Part shown: piece after piece, positions 1-6,929 of the stretch
Layout of the letters: every line of letters starts with the position of its first letter
How positions within the stretch are numbered: position 1 is the stretch's first letter
Source: Parcubacteria group bacterium GW2011_GWC1_41_7
GTDB taxonomy: Bacteria > Patescibacteriota > Minisyncoccia > UBA6257 > HR35
Assembly: GCA_000997465.1 (NCBI GenBank)
Contig: LCBW01000016.1
Coordinates: 1 to 17,615 of the forward strand
DNA length: 17,615 nt
Direction: 5' to 3'
The notes under the pieces: model-generated
Told to the model about the DNA's origin: nothing
Seen by the model: the letters and a program-made list of their open reading frames with translations, nothing else
The model's database searches: none
Translations under genes and position numbers: made by a program

Positions 1-18
1 CTCAATGCGCATAGAGAA

Positions 19-900
19 TTAAAGGATAACTTTATTAAGCGGATATTCAACAATTCCCTCAGCGCCCATTTTTTTAAGCCAGGGAATAATTTTTCGTGCT
101 TGTACCTCATTAACAATCACTTCAACTGCAACCCATCCTTTTTCATTTAGCATGGAAACAGTTGGTTTGCGAAGAGCAGGGAGGATCCCAACAATTTCTT
201 TAAGTTTTTCAACTGAGACATTCATCTTCAGTCCAACCTTTCCCTCCGCCGCAAGCGCGCCTTCCAAGAGAGTGACCATATGGTCAATTTTTTGCTTCTT
301 CCATTCGTCACTTAAGCTTTGTTTGTTAGCAATAATACGCGGAGTTGATTCCATAACAACATCAATAATTTTAAGGTTGTTTGCTTCAAGCGACTGTCCG
401 GTTTCCGTCAGTTCAATAATAGCGTCAACCAGTTTTGGAACCTTTACCTCAGTCGCTCCCCAAGAAAATTCAACATCAGCGCTGACCCCATATTTTTTTA
501 AGTAGTCTTTGGTGATGTTTACAAACTCAGTTGCAATGCGCTTTCCCTCAAGATCGCGTGCAGTTTTTATTTTTGAATCTTTAGGAACTGCAAGTACGAG
601 CTTGACCGGACGCATGCCTTTTTTCGCGTAGATAAGTTCTGCAATTTCTGCAACATGCGCTTTTGATTCCATAATCCAATCCTTTCCGGTCACTCCCACG
701 TCAATCGTGCCATCTTCGACAAAACGCGCAATCTCTTGCGCGCGAATGAGAATGCACTCGATTTCTTCATCATCAATATAGGGAAAGTACGAACGTTCTT
801 CTGCGGAAATAGTAAATCCCGCCTTTTTAAAAATATCAAAGGTATTATTCTGCAAGCTTCCTTTCGGAAGTCCAAGTTTTAAAACGTGTTTTTTTTGCAT
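19..900 (-). CDS. hisG: ATP phosphoribosyltransferase, long form (HisG)
   Basis: Catalyses the first step of histidine biosynthesis, condensing ATP with PRPP to phosphoribosyl-ATP in the cytoplasm. At 293 aa it matches the long (HisG_L) form, which carries a C-terminal regulatory domain and does not need HisZ. Visible motifs are the N-terminal LGLPKGSL (residues 9-16), a VGVTGKDW segment (68-75) typical of the bilobed catalytic core, and the PRPP-binding loop ELTETGQSLEANNL (163-176). Residues from about 218 to 290 form the ACT-like regulatory domain. The ATG has no clear Shine-Dalgarno sequence and lies 15 nt after the stop of the upstream small membrane protein, so it is probably the last visible gene of the comF-tpiA operon. 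No other his gene is in the window; the left edge cuts off what follows. Family assignment is firm; whether a full pathway exists cannot be seen here. Confidence 0.95.
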   Translation of the reverse strand: MQKKHVLKLGLPKGSLQNNTFDIFKKAGFTISAEERSYFPYIDDEEIECILIRAQEIARFVEDGTIDVGVTGKDWIMESKAHVAEIAELIYAKKGMRPVKLVLAVPKDSKIKTARDLEGKRIATEFVNITKDYLKKYGVSADVEFSWGATEVKVPKLVDAIIELTETGQSLEANNLKIIDVVMESTPRIIANKQSLSDEWKKQKIDHMVTLLEGALAAEGKVGLKMNVSVEKLKEIVGILPALRKPTVSMLNEKGWVAVEVIVNEVQARKIIPWLKKMGAEGIVEYPLNKVIL

Positions 901-915
901 ACGATGCGTTTGTGG

Positions 916-1203
916 TTATGGACACACACCAGCGGAGGCAGTAACTTGATCGTTGAGTATTCGTAGGCAATGCATAGATCCGTCTGAGGAATCATACAGT
1001 TCAATCCCTGTGCGATAGGTGGAAGATCCAACTGTTAACTTCCCAAAAATTTGAAGCGGCTTTTGAGAACGAAGAGTGTTATCTTGGATATAAAGTGCTC
1101 CTCCGCCAGAAGGAGGGCTTTGCAGGGGCAAATCAAAGGCAAGCGCGCCAAGTCCCAATGCAACGACAATTCCCATGAAAAAATACACAGTGCTGCGATT
1201 CAT
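916..1203 (-). CDS. Small membrane-anchored protein of unknown function
   Basis: Not recognised as a named family. The 95-aa product has a short N-terminus (MNRSTVY), one hydrophobic helix at about residues 6-24, then a Pro/Gly linker (about 28-35) and an extracytoplasmic domain of about 60 residues. It contains two cysteines (C79 and C94, the latter in the terminal VCP), which could form a disulfide outside the cell. The tail, with an ELYDSSDGSMHCLRI stretch and a terminal Gly-Val-Cys-Pro, resembles in style the short C-terminal modules of surface or pilin-like proteins in Parcubacteria; that is my impression, not a family match. It starts 2 nt after the tpiA stop and ends 15 nt before hisG, so it is co-transcribed with two cytoplasmic metabolic genes. 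Being a real gene is likely from the operon fit and coherent anchor-linker-domain layout. Confidence 0.7.
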   Translation of the reverse strand: MNRSTVYFFMGIVVALGLGALAFDLPLQSPPSGGGALYIQDNTLRSQKPLQIFGKLTVGSSTYRTGIELYDSSDGSMHCLRILNDQVTASAGVCP

Positions 1204-1205
1204 GG

Positions 1206-1919
1206 CTAAAAATCTTTTATTATTGTAACAATTTTTTGCATTTGTGCAAGCTGGAGTGATGCGGACCCAATAAGAAATCCATCAAGGGGCAGGAATTGAA
1301 AAGAAGGAAGAGATTCGCTGTTTATAGATCCGCCATATAGCAGGGGATATGAGAACCGCTCCCGAAACCAACTATGGAATCTTTGGATGTGTTGTACAGG
1401 GGCGCTACCGAGGGTTCCTTCTGTGGTACTGATTGCCCACGCCGGCTCATATACGGCATATAGCTTGGCTCGAGGAGAGATATCTGAAAATAGTGTGGAA
1501 ATTTGTTTGTCCCATTCCCACTGAAGTTCATTGGTATCTTTCATATATTCTTTTTCTCCCATACACACAATAGGAGTGATATCAAGGGATAGTGCTTGCT
1601 GTATTTTTTCACAAACAGTGCTGTCAGTTTCCCCAAATTGTTTTCGCTCAGAATGCCCCAAAATAACAAATGATCCACCAGAATTTTTAATCATTGCGCC
1701 AGACAATTCTCCGGTGAAAGGGCCGGCAGGTTGCGCGCTCATGTTTTGTGCGCCCAATATCATCCCAGGAATTTTTTTAAAAAGATGTGCAAGAAAAATA
1801 GCAGGGGGCGCAACCCAGATATTTTTTTCAAGGGCATAGAGGCCTTGCGCAAGTTCGAGGGTGGCAGTTTCATCTTGCGGATTCATTTTCCAATTTGCAA
1901 TAAGCTGATAGGGTTTCAT
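1206..1919 (-). CDS. tpiA: Triosephosphate isomerase
   Basis: Interconverts dihydroxyacetone phosphate and glyceraldehyde 3-phosphate in glycolysis. All catalytic positions are visible: N9 and K11 in ANWKMN (residues 8-13), the electrophilic His H89 in ILGHSERKQFGE (86-97), and the base E158 in YEPAWAI (157-163). The phosphate-binding YGGSIN is at 195-200 and the last phosphate-binding turn is at about 216-220 (LIGSAS). Loop 6 reads WAISTTEGT instead of the usual WAIGTGKTA; a WAIST variant is, from memory, common in candidate-phyla TIMs. The protein is 237 aa, slightly shorter than the usual 250. The ATG at 1917-1919 lies 20 nt after the comF stop, and the gene ends 2 nt before the small membrane protein, so it sits in the middle of a four-gene operon. 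Confidence 0.96.
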   Translation of the reverse strand: MKPYQLIANWKMNPQDETATLELAQGLYALEKNIWVAPPAIFLAHLFKKIPGMILGAQNMSAQPAGPFTGELSGAMIKNSGGSFVILGHSERKQFGETDSTVCEKIQQALSLDITPIVCMGEKEYMKDTNELQWEWDKQISTLFSDISPRAKLYAVYEPAWAISTTEGTLGSAPVQHIQRFHSWFRERFSYPLLYGGSINSESLPSFQFLPLDGFLIGSASLQLAQMQKIVTIIKDF

Positions 1920-1939
1920 ATATGAACGTATGATGTGTA

Positions 1940-2629
1940 TTATGATGCGATGGTGATTGCGCAGATATGTTTTGCTCCAGCAATTTTTAAAACGCGCGAT
2001 GCTTCACGAAGCGTTGCGCCAGTTGTTTTAACATCATCAACAAGCAAAATAAAAGGTGGCACGGCGCTGTTTTGTTTTATTCCAAATGCTCCTTTGATAA
2101 AAGAAAATCGATCTAAAGCACCCAGCGTATGTTGCGGAGCGGTATCTTTTAATTTTACCATTGGTTCAATAAGTGGGAGGTTCATAAGACGGCGTAGATG
2201 GTGCGCAAAAAGTTGTGCGTGATTAAACCCACGTATTTTTTCGACGCGGGGGAATGATGGAATAGGAACAAGGGTGTAGTGTTGCAGTTGGGGAGCATAC
2301 GGCTCAAGCTCATGCGCAAAAAATGATGCGAAGCTTGCGTATATATCAGTATGCTTTTGTATTTTTGCTTGTTTGATAAGTTGCGAAAGGATGGGCGTTT
2401 CATATGAGCCAAACGAAAATAAAGTTTTTGCAATGCTACTGCAGCAGGTTTTTTCAATTGGCGCAGTAGGTACTTTTCTTCTTCCGCATATCATGCACTG
2501 CATAGTAAGTTGAATGCGCAACTGCACTGCGCACGATGCGCACAGGTAGGTGTCTTGTAAGAGAGAAAAGCACTGTTGGCAAAAACGCGGAGCAAGGATG
2601 TTTTGGAAAAGCCGTGCCGTTTTATTCAT
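1940..2629 (-). CDS. comF: ComF family protein (competence, PRPP-loop phosphoribosyltransferase fold)
   Basis: ComF (ComFC) is a cytoplasmic protein needed for natural transformation, where it helps bring single-stranded DNA in through the ComEC channel. The 229-aa form chosen here starts at the ATG at 2627-2629 (MNKTARLFQNIL), just before a Cys-rich zinc-binding head: C17/C20, C30/C33 and C45/C48 are three CxxC pairs, followed by C62/C63. The C-terminal half is a type I phosphoribosyltransferase fold with a VPIPSFPRVEKIRGFNHA stretch (121-138) and the PRPP loop LVDDVKTTGAT (196-206). A longer reading frame to 2752 exists, but its extra 41 residues are a hydrophobic, low-quality stretch overlapping pilM. 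The gene is first in the minus-strand operon and diverges from pilM, a link between uptake pilus and DNA-handling machinery. Confidence 0.93.
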   Translation of the reverse strand: MNKTARLFQNILAPRFCQQCFSLLQDTYLCASCAVQLRIQLTMQCMICGRRKVPTAPIEKTCCSSIAKTLFSFGSYETPILSQLIKQAKIQKHTDIYASFASFFAHELEPYAPQLQHYTLVPIPSFPRVEKIRGFNHAQLFAHHLRRLMNLPLIEPMVKLKDTAPQHTLGALDRFSFIKGAFGIKQNSAVPPFILLVDDVKTTGATLREASRVLKIAGAKHICAITIAS

Positions 2630-2656
2630 ACAGGAAGCGATGATGACACAAGGTGC

Positions 2657-2662
2657 TATAAT
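2657..2662 (+). promoter_or_regulatory. Extended -10 promoter of the pil operon (pilM)
   Basis: A perfect TATAAT preceded by TG and one base (TGCTATAAT, 2654-2662) makes an extended -10 element, which can work without a good -35; none is visible 17 nt upstream. The box ends 7 nt before the pilM ATG at 2670, so transcription would start at or within a base or two of the start codon and the mRNA would be essentially leaderless. Confidence 0.6.
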
Positions 2663-2663
2663 A
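2658..2663 (-). promoter_or_regulatory. Candidate -10 box for the comF operon, overlapping the pilM -10
   Basis: Read on the minus strand, these bases are TATTAT, five of six matches to the consensus. They lie 28 nt upstream of the comF ATG and overlap the pilM -10 box on the other strand almost base for base. No convincing -35 was found. In a 40-bp gap few other positions are available, but this is a single weak motif. Confidence 0.35.
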
Positions 2664-2669
2664 AATTTA

Positions 2670-3716
2670 ATGTTTTCCTTTTTTAAAAAAAGAATACTCG
2701 GTATTGACCTTGGGTCAAAGCATATCAAAATTATTGAACTGGAAAAAAACAAAAAAGGAGTCCAATTGCTTAATTATAGCATTGTCTCAATTTTTGGAGC
2801 AGGCAATATGAGCGGGAACATTGAAACCGCCCAGCTCTTTGAGGAAAATTTAGGGAAACTGCTTTTAGAGGGAACAAAAGAATTAAAAACAAAGCAGGTC
2901 ATGTTTTCTATTCCCACGCCTTTTTTGTTTTCATCATTTTTTTCAATTCCATTTATTCCGCAAAAAGCATTAAAAGGAGCTATTGAGCTTGAAGCAAAAA
3001 AATATATTCCTGTAGGGCTCAACGAAGTGCAGTTACAATATCGAGTTTTTCCGTATCAAAACCCTTTCAAGGAAGATCAAAAAAGGTGGCTCGTATTTCT
3101 TTTGGGAGTTCCTATTCCGTTGATTCGAAAATTAGAACATGCGGCAGCATACGCAAAATTGACCTACAAAGGAGCGCATCCTGAGCTACTGAATATAGAG
3201 CCGTTTTTTACGCATACAGGAGGAAAACAGCTAGTCATTGATTTGGGAACAGGATATTCGCTCCTTTCGGTTCTTGATGACGGAAAAATTGTGTTTGGGA
3301 AGCGATTGCGGTTTGAATTTTATTCAGTGGTGTCTAATATTGCAAAATTAGTAGGTCTTTCCTGGGATAAGGCGGAAGAGATTCTTATGGAAAAGGGCTT
3401 GTATGTAGAGGAAGAAAAAGTGCAGCTTAAGGAGATTATGCAATCGTATACGCTCATCCTTTCACAAGAGCTACAAGAGGAAATGAAAAATTTAAAAGAC
3501 AGATTTGGGTTGCAGGCAGATCAAGTGTGGATAAGCGGAGGAGTAACAAACATCCCAGGGTTTATTGAATCATTGAAAAAACACTTACAGCAAACAGGCG
3601 TTGATATCCTCAACCCGTTTATTAATTTTCAGGGGGTTGAAAAAGAATCATCAATATATGCGCGAGGACCGATATTCACAAATGCGGCCGGTGTGTGTTT
3701 GAAGTTTTTGGAGTAA
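2670..3716 (+). CDS. pilM: Type IV pilus assembly ATPase-fold protein PilM
   Basis: PilM is an actin/FtsA-like cytoplasmic protein that binds the N-terminal tail of PilN and helps connect the PilN/PilO membrane proteins to the pilus motor. The start at 2670 (MFSFFKK, 348 aa) is chosen because the phosphate-1 motif follows immediately (GIDLGSKHIKIIEL, residues 11-24), as in other PilM proteins, and because a -10 box ends just before it; the in-frame extension upstream to 2550 runs into comF and is cysteine/basic-rich with no homology. The phosphate-2 motif is VIDLGTGYSLLSVL (189-202) and the adenosine motif VWISGGVTNIPGF (286-298). The C-terminal VDILNPF (311-317) is the conserved PilM tail motif. 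It is the first gene of the pil operon, with 29 nt before the next gene. Confidence 0.95.
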   Translation: MFSFFKKRILGIDLGSKHIKIIELEKNKKGVQLLNYSIVSIFGAGNMSGNIETAQLFEENLGKLLLEGTKELKTKQVMFSIPTPFLFSSFFSIPFIPQKALKGAIELEAKKYIPVGLNEVQLQYRVFPYQNPFKEDQKRWLVFLLGVPIPLIRKLEHAAAYAKLTYKGAHPELLNIEPFFTHTGGKQLVIDLGTGYSLLSVLDDGKIVFGKRLRFEFYSVVSNIAKLVGLSWDKAEEILMEKGLYVEEEKVQLKEIMQSYTLILSQELQEEMKNLKDRFGLQADQVWISGGVTNIPGFIESLKKHLQQTGVDILNPFINFQGVEKESSIYARGPIFTNAAGVCLKFLE

Positions 3717-3745
3717 AATAAAGATAAGACGGTAATTTTATATTT

Positions 3746-4225
3746 ATGAGGAATTTTTTGGATGCGATACCAAAAAAATTAGTAAGTTCTTTAATTGTCA
3801 TACTGCTTGTACTTTTTGGAATAGGTGCCGGGCTTTCTGCGTATGCGCAGTATCTTGAAAGAAAAACGACTGAAGCACAAAACGCCCAAGATCAAAAGCT
3901 CGCGAGTATTTCTGCGTCTTTAACAAACAGGCCCTATAAAAGCTTGATTCATTTTATTGCACTGAAAGAATTGATTACGAATAAAAAATCGGTAGAGTCG
4001 CGCATTCAATCGTTTTCACAGGTATTGCCGCATTTTCTGAAAGTTTCTCAATTTTCATACAACAGTGAAACCGGGATAGTGTCTCTGACGGGGTCTGTTT
4101 CATCAGTGGATGCATTTTTGAAATTATCAAAATATTTGAATGATTTTGGTCAGATAAAAAATTTACAGATGAAATATAGCATAGGAGAAAAGGGAGTCGG
4201 CATTGAAATGACCGGCACATTTTAA
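3746..4225 (+). CDS. pilN: PilN-like type IV pilus membrane protein
   Basis: A 159-aa bitopic protein in the PilN position between pilM and a pilO-like gene. It has a short cytoplasmic N-terminus, one membrane helix at about residues 12-33, a polar helical stretch (about 34-60) compatible with coiled coil, and a C-terminal domain (about 85-159) with alternating strands and helices as in the PilN/PilO ferredoxin-like fold. PilN normally binds PilM through an N-terminal NLLP-type motif; here the N-terminus is only MRNFLDAIPKK, so FLDAIP may be a diverged version. Function rests mainly on topology and gene order, since the sequence itself is poorly conserved in this family. It ends 3 nt before the next ATG, implying translational coupling. 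Confidence 0.75.
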   Translation: MRNFLDAIPKKLVSSLIVILLVLFGIGAGLSAYAQYLERKTTEAQNAQDQKLASISASLTNRPYKSLIHFIALKELITNKKSVESRIQSFSQVLPHFLKVSQFSYNSETGIVSLTGSVSSVDAFLKLSKYLNDFGQIKNLQMKYSIGEKGVGIEMTGTF

Positions 4226-4228
4226 GAC

Positions 4229-4819
4229 ATGAGATTTATTATTAATCTTTTCATTCTTTTTCTTATTGTTGAGGTTTTTCTTTCGTTTGGAAATTCTGTT
4301 CGTCCCGCATATGTAAAGGTTATTGCCGCATCCGATGCATACAGGCAACAGCAAGAAAAAACAAATCAAATAAACAAACTTGAAGATCTTGCAAAAGTTA
4401 TTGAATCTCGCCAAGATTTTCAAAGACTCGCGCAAGACGAATCCGAGTTTTTTATGGATCAATATCTCCCTAGCTCGTTTAAGGAATATGAGGCTGTTGC
4501 TATTATTTCAAGTGTGCTGAAAAAAAATGGATTTCCAAGTACCGGAATAGCCTTTGAGGATAAGGGGAAAATTGCAGTGAGCGGAACAGGTCAATCTCCT
4601 ATTTCAGAAAAAAGCATTTCATTTTCAGTGCGAGGATCATATAACCAAATGATGGGCCTGATGAAGGATATAGAAAACCATAGCAGGGTTTTTGCGATAA
4701 AAAGCGTGACGCTATCAGGTGAGGACATTGTAACGGGGTCATTTATCATTTCAACATACTACTTGAATCCAATTTATATTCTTCCGCAACATGCAACTTC
4801 CGATATTCAAAAAAATTAA
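4229..4819 (+). CDS. pilO: PilO-like type IV pilus membrane protein
   Basis: A 196-aa bitopic protein with an uncleaved hydrophobic helix at residues 3-20, a charged helical segment at about 33-70 suited to coiled-coil pairing with PilN, a conserved-looking FMDQYLPSSF turn (75-84), and a C-terminal alpha/beta domain (about 86-185). In PilO proteins this layout dimerises with PilN to form the alignment complex around the pilus machine. It begins 3 nt after pilN and its last 29 nt overlap the next gene in another frame. The assignment as PilO rather than a second PilN rests on order and topology. Confidence 0.75.
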   Translation: MRFIINLFILFLIVEVFLSFGNSVRPAYVKVIAASDAYRQQQEKTNQINKLEDLAKVIESRQDFQRLAQDESEFFMDQYLPSSFKEYEAVAIISSVLKKNGFPSTGIAFEDKGKIAVSGTGQSPISEKSISFSVRGSYNQMMGLMKDIENHSRVFAIKSVTLSGEDIVTGSFIISTYYLNPIYILPQHATSDIQKN

Positions 4820-5084
4820 AATTTCATCGTTTCTTGTTATTTTTATAAGCATCATCATCTGCATCGGCGCGGTACGGATTTTATTTGTGCAATTTGGAGT
4901 TTTTCGCAAAAAAATTCCCGCATCTCCGGAGGTACAAGGATTACAGCAGCAAGTTGAGTATTTTCAAAATTATCCGATTGTAAAAGAAGCGGAAGCATTG
5001 CAGCAAGTGGTTCCTCCAGTTCAGGAGGTTGTTATTCCGGATGTATCGCCAAGTGAAGTGGGAAAGTCAAATCTTTTTGAATAG
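4791..5084 (+). CDS. Small bitopic protein in the PilP position
   Basis: A 97-aa protein with a basic N-terminus (FKKIKI), one membrane helix at about residues 13-34, and a short extracytoplasmic tail rich in Pro, Val and Gln. It lacks a lipobox cysteine, so it is not a lipoprotein like proteobacterial PilP, and it has no beta-domain for a secretin, in keeping with a cell that has no outer membrane. The C-terminal VGKSNLFE resembles the R/K-x-N-P-F motif seen at or near the end of PilP-like and related pilus proteins; that is a suggestion only. Its ATG lies inside the end of pilO (29-nt overlap), and its TAG stop is 3 nt before pilB, so expression is tightly tied to the assembly genes. Confidence 0.65.
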   Translation: MQLPIFKKIKISSFLVIFISIIICIGAVRILFVQFGVFRKKIPASPEVQGLQQQVEYFQNYPIVKEAEALQQVVPPVQEVVIPDVSPSEVGKSNLFE

Positions 5085-5087
5085 AAA

Positions 5088-6797
5088 ATGGAACTTGATC
5101 AACGATTGTACGCTCAGCTTAAAAAGAATTATCCAGCTATTGATGATTGGTACCATACTGCTCAGGCAAATAATGTTCCATTGGAAGAATTTTTGTATCG
5201 CGAAGGGAAAGTACCCAATGACGTGCTTGCGCGCGTAAAGGAAAAAATATTTTTGATGCCACGTGCATCGGTTCCAAGGGGACAACGTATTCCGTATGAC
5301 ATTATTCAACTTATCCCTGAAAATTCTGCTAGGTTGCACAAGGTTATTGTATTTCAAAAAGATGGCGAATCGGTATCGGTTGGAGCAGTAAATCCGGATG
5401 ACTCAAAGCTGGATGAATTTTTAAATATCTTACGCAGCTCGCTCAAAATTGACATCAAGGTGTATGTAATAACCATAGGAGATTTTTTTTACGCGCTTCG
5501 TTTTTATTATGAATTTGACAAGGAAATCCAAAAATTTATTGAAGAATTTAAGCTTCGCAATCCAATTGCAAAAGTAAAAGAAAATGTATTTTTAGAAACT
5601 TCATCTCCGCAAGATGCAAGTGTTATCAAGCTTGTCGAGATGATTACCAAAGAGGCAGTGACATTGCAGGCGTCTGATATTCACCTTGAATCGCTTCTTG
5701 ATAAAACGCGCATTCGCTTTCGTATTCAAGGGGATTTGCAAACAATCGCACTGCTTCCAAAGGAAGTACATTCACAAGTACTCAATCGCATCAAAGTTCT
5801 TGCCAAAATGAAACTTGATGAAACGCGTATTCCACAAGACGGGCGCATCCGGGTTATCATTGAGGGAAGGGAAATCGATTTGCGTGTTGGGGTACTGCCT
5901 ACGATAAGCGGAGAAAAAGTTTCTATTCGTATTTTAGATCCTTTAGTGGGATTGAAAACCTTAGATGAAATTGGCATTAGCTCTTTTCATTTGGAAACTA
6001 TTAAAGAAAAACTAAAAAAATCATATGGACTTATTCTGTTGACAGGACCAACGGGATCTGGAAAAACAACGACGCTGTATTCTTTTTTACGACAGGTAAA
6101 TCGTGAAAATATCAATGTAGTGAGCTTAGAAGATCCAGTTGAGTATCGAGTTGAGGGGATTAATCAATCACAGGTAATGCCTGAAATCAGCTATACATTT
6201 GCGTCAGGTCTTCGGGAAATATTACGTCAAGATCCGGATGTGATGCTTGTGGGCGAGATTCGAGATGAAGAAACAGCGCATTTGGCAATTCACTCTGCCT
6301 TAACAGGGCATTTAGTATTTTCAACGCTGCACACCAACACCGCAGTAAGCTCAATCACACGGCTTTTAAACATTGGGGTTGAGCGTTACTTATTACCTCC
6401 AACGCTGCATTTTATAGTAACGCAACGACTTGTCAGGCAATTATGCAGTTGCAAAAAAAGCATAACAGCCCCAACTGATATAGAAAAAATAATTGATCGG
6501 GAATTGTCCGAATTACCCGAAAATGTACAAGAATCAATTTCATTTAAAAAACCCTATACTATATTTCAGCCCGTAGGATGCGATCAGTGCAACGGGAAGG
6601 GGTTTATTGGGCGGGTTGGACTATTTGAAATTATGTATATGGACGAGGATATCAAATTGATGATTGAACAGGAAAAAAATGAGGACGAAATTTTGAAGGT
6701 CATAAAGGGAAAGGGATTTGTAACACTTCGTCAAGACGGGATATTAAAAGCGCTTTCCGGAATGACCTTAGCTGAAGAAGTGATTAAAATAACATAA
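5088..6797 (+). CDS. pilB: Type IV pilus extension ATPase PilB (GspE/PulE family)
   Basis: A hexameric cytoplasmic ATPase that drives pilin polymerisation. The 569-aa protein has an N-terminal GspE-N-like domain (about 1-150), a linker, N2 domain (about 175-290) and the C-terminal ATPase. Walker A is GPTGSGKTT (320-328), the Asp box is LEDPVEY (347-353), Walker B is PDVMLVGEIRD (383-393) and the His box is FSTLHTNTA (411-419). A zinc-binding insertion follows: C498/C501 form a normal CxxC (GCDQCNGKG), while the first pair, C453 and C455, is CxC rather than CxxC. The tail has the expected GR-x-G-L-x-E-I segment (508-515). It starts 3 nt after the PilP-position gene with no clear ribosome-binding site. 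Confidence 0.96.
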   Translation: MELDQRLYAQLKKNYPAIDDWYHTAQANNVPLEEFLYREGKVPNDVLARVKEKIFLMPRASVPRGQRIPYDIIQLIPENSARLHKVIVFQKDGESVSVGAVNPDDSKLDEFLNILRSSLKIDIKVYVITIGDFFYALRFYYEFDKEIQKFIEEFKLRNPIAKVKENVFLETSSPQDASVIKLVEMITKEAVTLQASDIHLESLLDKTRIRFRIQGDLQTIALLPKEVHSQVLNRIKVLAKMKLDETRIPQDGRIRVIIEGREIDLRVGVLPTISGEKVSIRILDPLVGLKTLDEIGISSFHLETIKEKLKKSYGLILLTGPTGSGKTTTLYSFLRQVNRENINVVSLEDPVEYRVEGINQSQVMPEISYTFASGLREILRQDPDVMLVGEIRDEETAHLAIHSALTGHLVFSTLHTNTAVSSITRLLNIGVERYLLPPTLHFIVTQRLVRQLCSCKKSITAPTDIEKIIDRELSELPENVQESISFKKPYTIFQPVGCDQCNGKGFIGRVGLFEIMYMDEDIKLMIEQEKNEDEILKVIKGKGFVTLRQDGILKALSGMTLAEEVIKIT

Positions 6798-6929
6798 AAA
6801 AATAATAAAAATAGCGTACCGTCTTTTTAAAAACACGAAGCGATGAATCTTTTAAGAGGGTGTGTACGGGTAAAAGGGTCTAAAATAAAGAAGTAATATT
6901 AAATATACATTTTGTGATACATAAACATC
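6798..6929 (+). other. pilB-pilT intergenic gap
   Basis: A 132-nt AT-rich gap inside an otherwise tight operon. It holds candidate -10-like strings (TAAAAT at 6881-6886, TATACA at 6904-6909) but no -35 at the right distance and no convincing hairpin. A separate promoter for pilT-pilC is possible but not shown by the sequence. Confidence 0.3.

Noticed and set aside
152..505. Plus-strand frame opposite hisG and similar frames opposite tpiA, pilB, pilD and ligA
   Set aside because: They are antisense shadows of well-supported genes, with no recognisable domains, start signals or independent context.
2550..2669. N-terminal extension of pilM
   Set aside because: It lies inside comF, and PilM proteins start a few residues before the GIDLGS motif; the promoter at 2657-2662 also places transcription start at 2670.
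2630..2752. N-terminal extension of comF (41 residues)
   Set aside because: It overlaps the pilM start, is unlike ComF N-termini, and the internal ATG at 2627-2629 sits just before the zinc-binding cysteines.
6798..6929. Terminator or strong promoter between pilB and pilT
   Set aside because: No stable inverted repeat and only weak -10-like strings without a -35.
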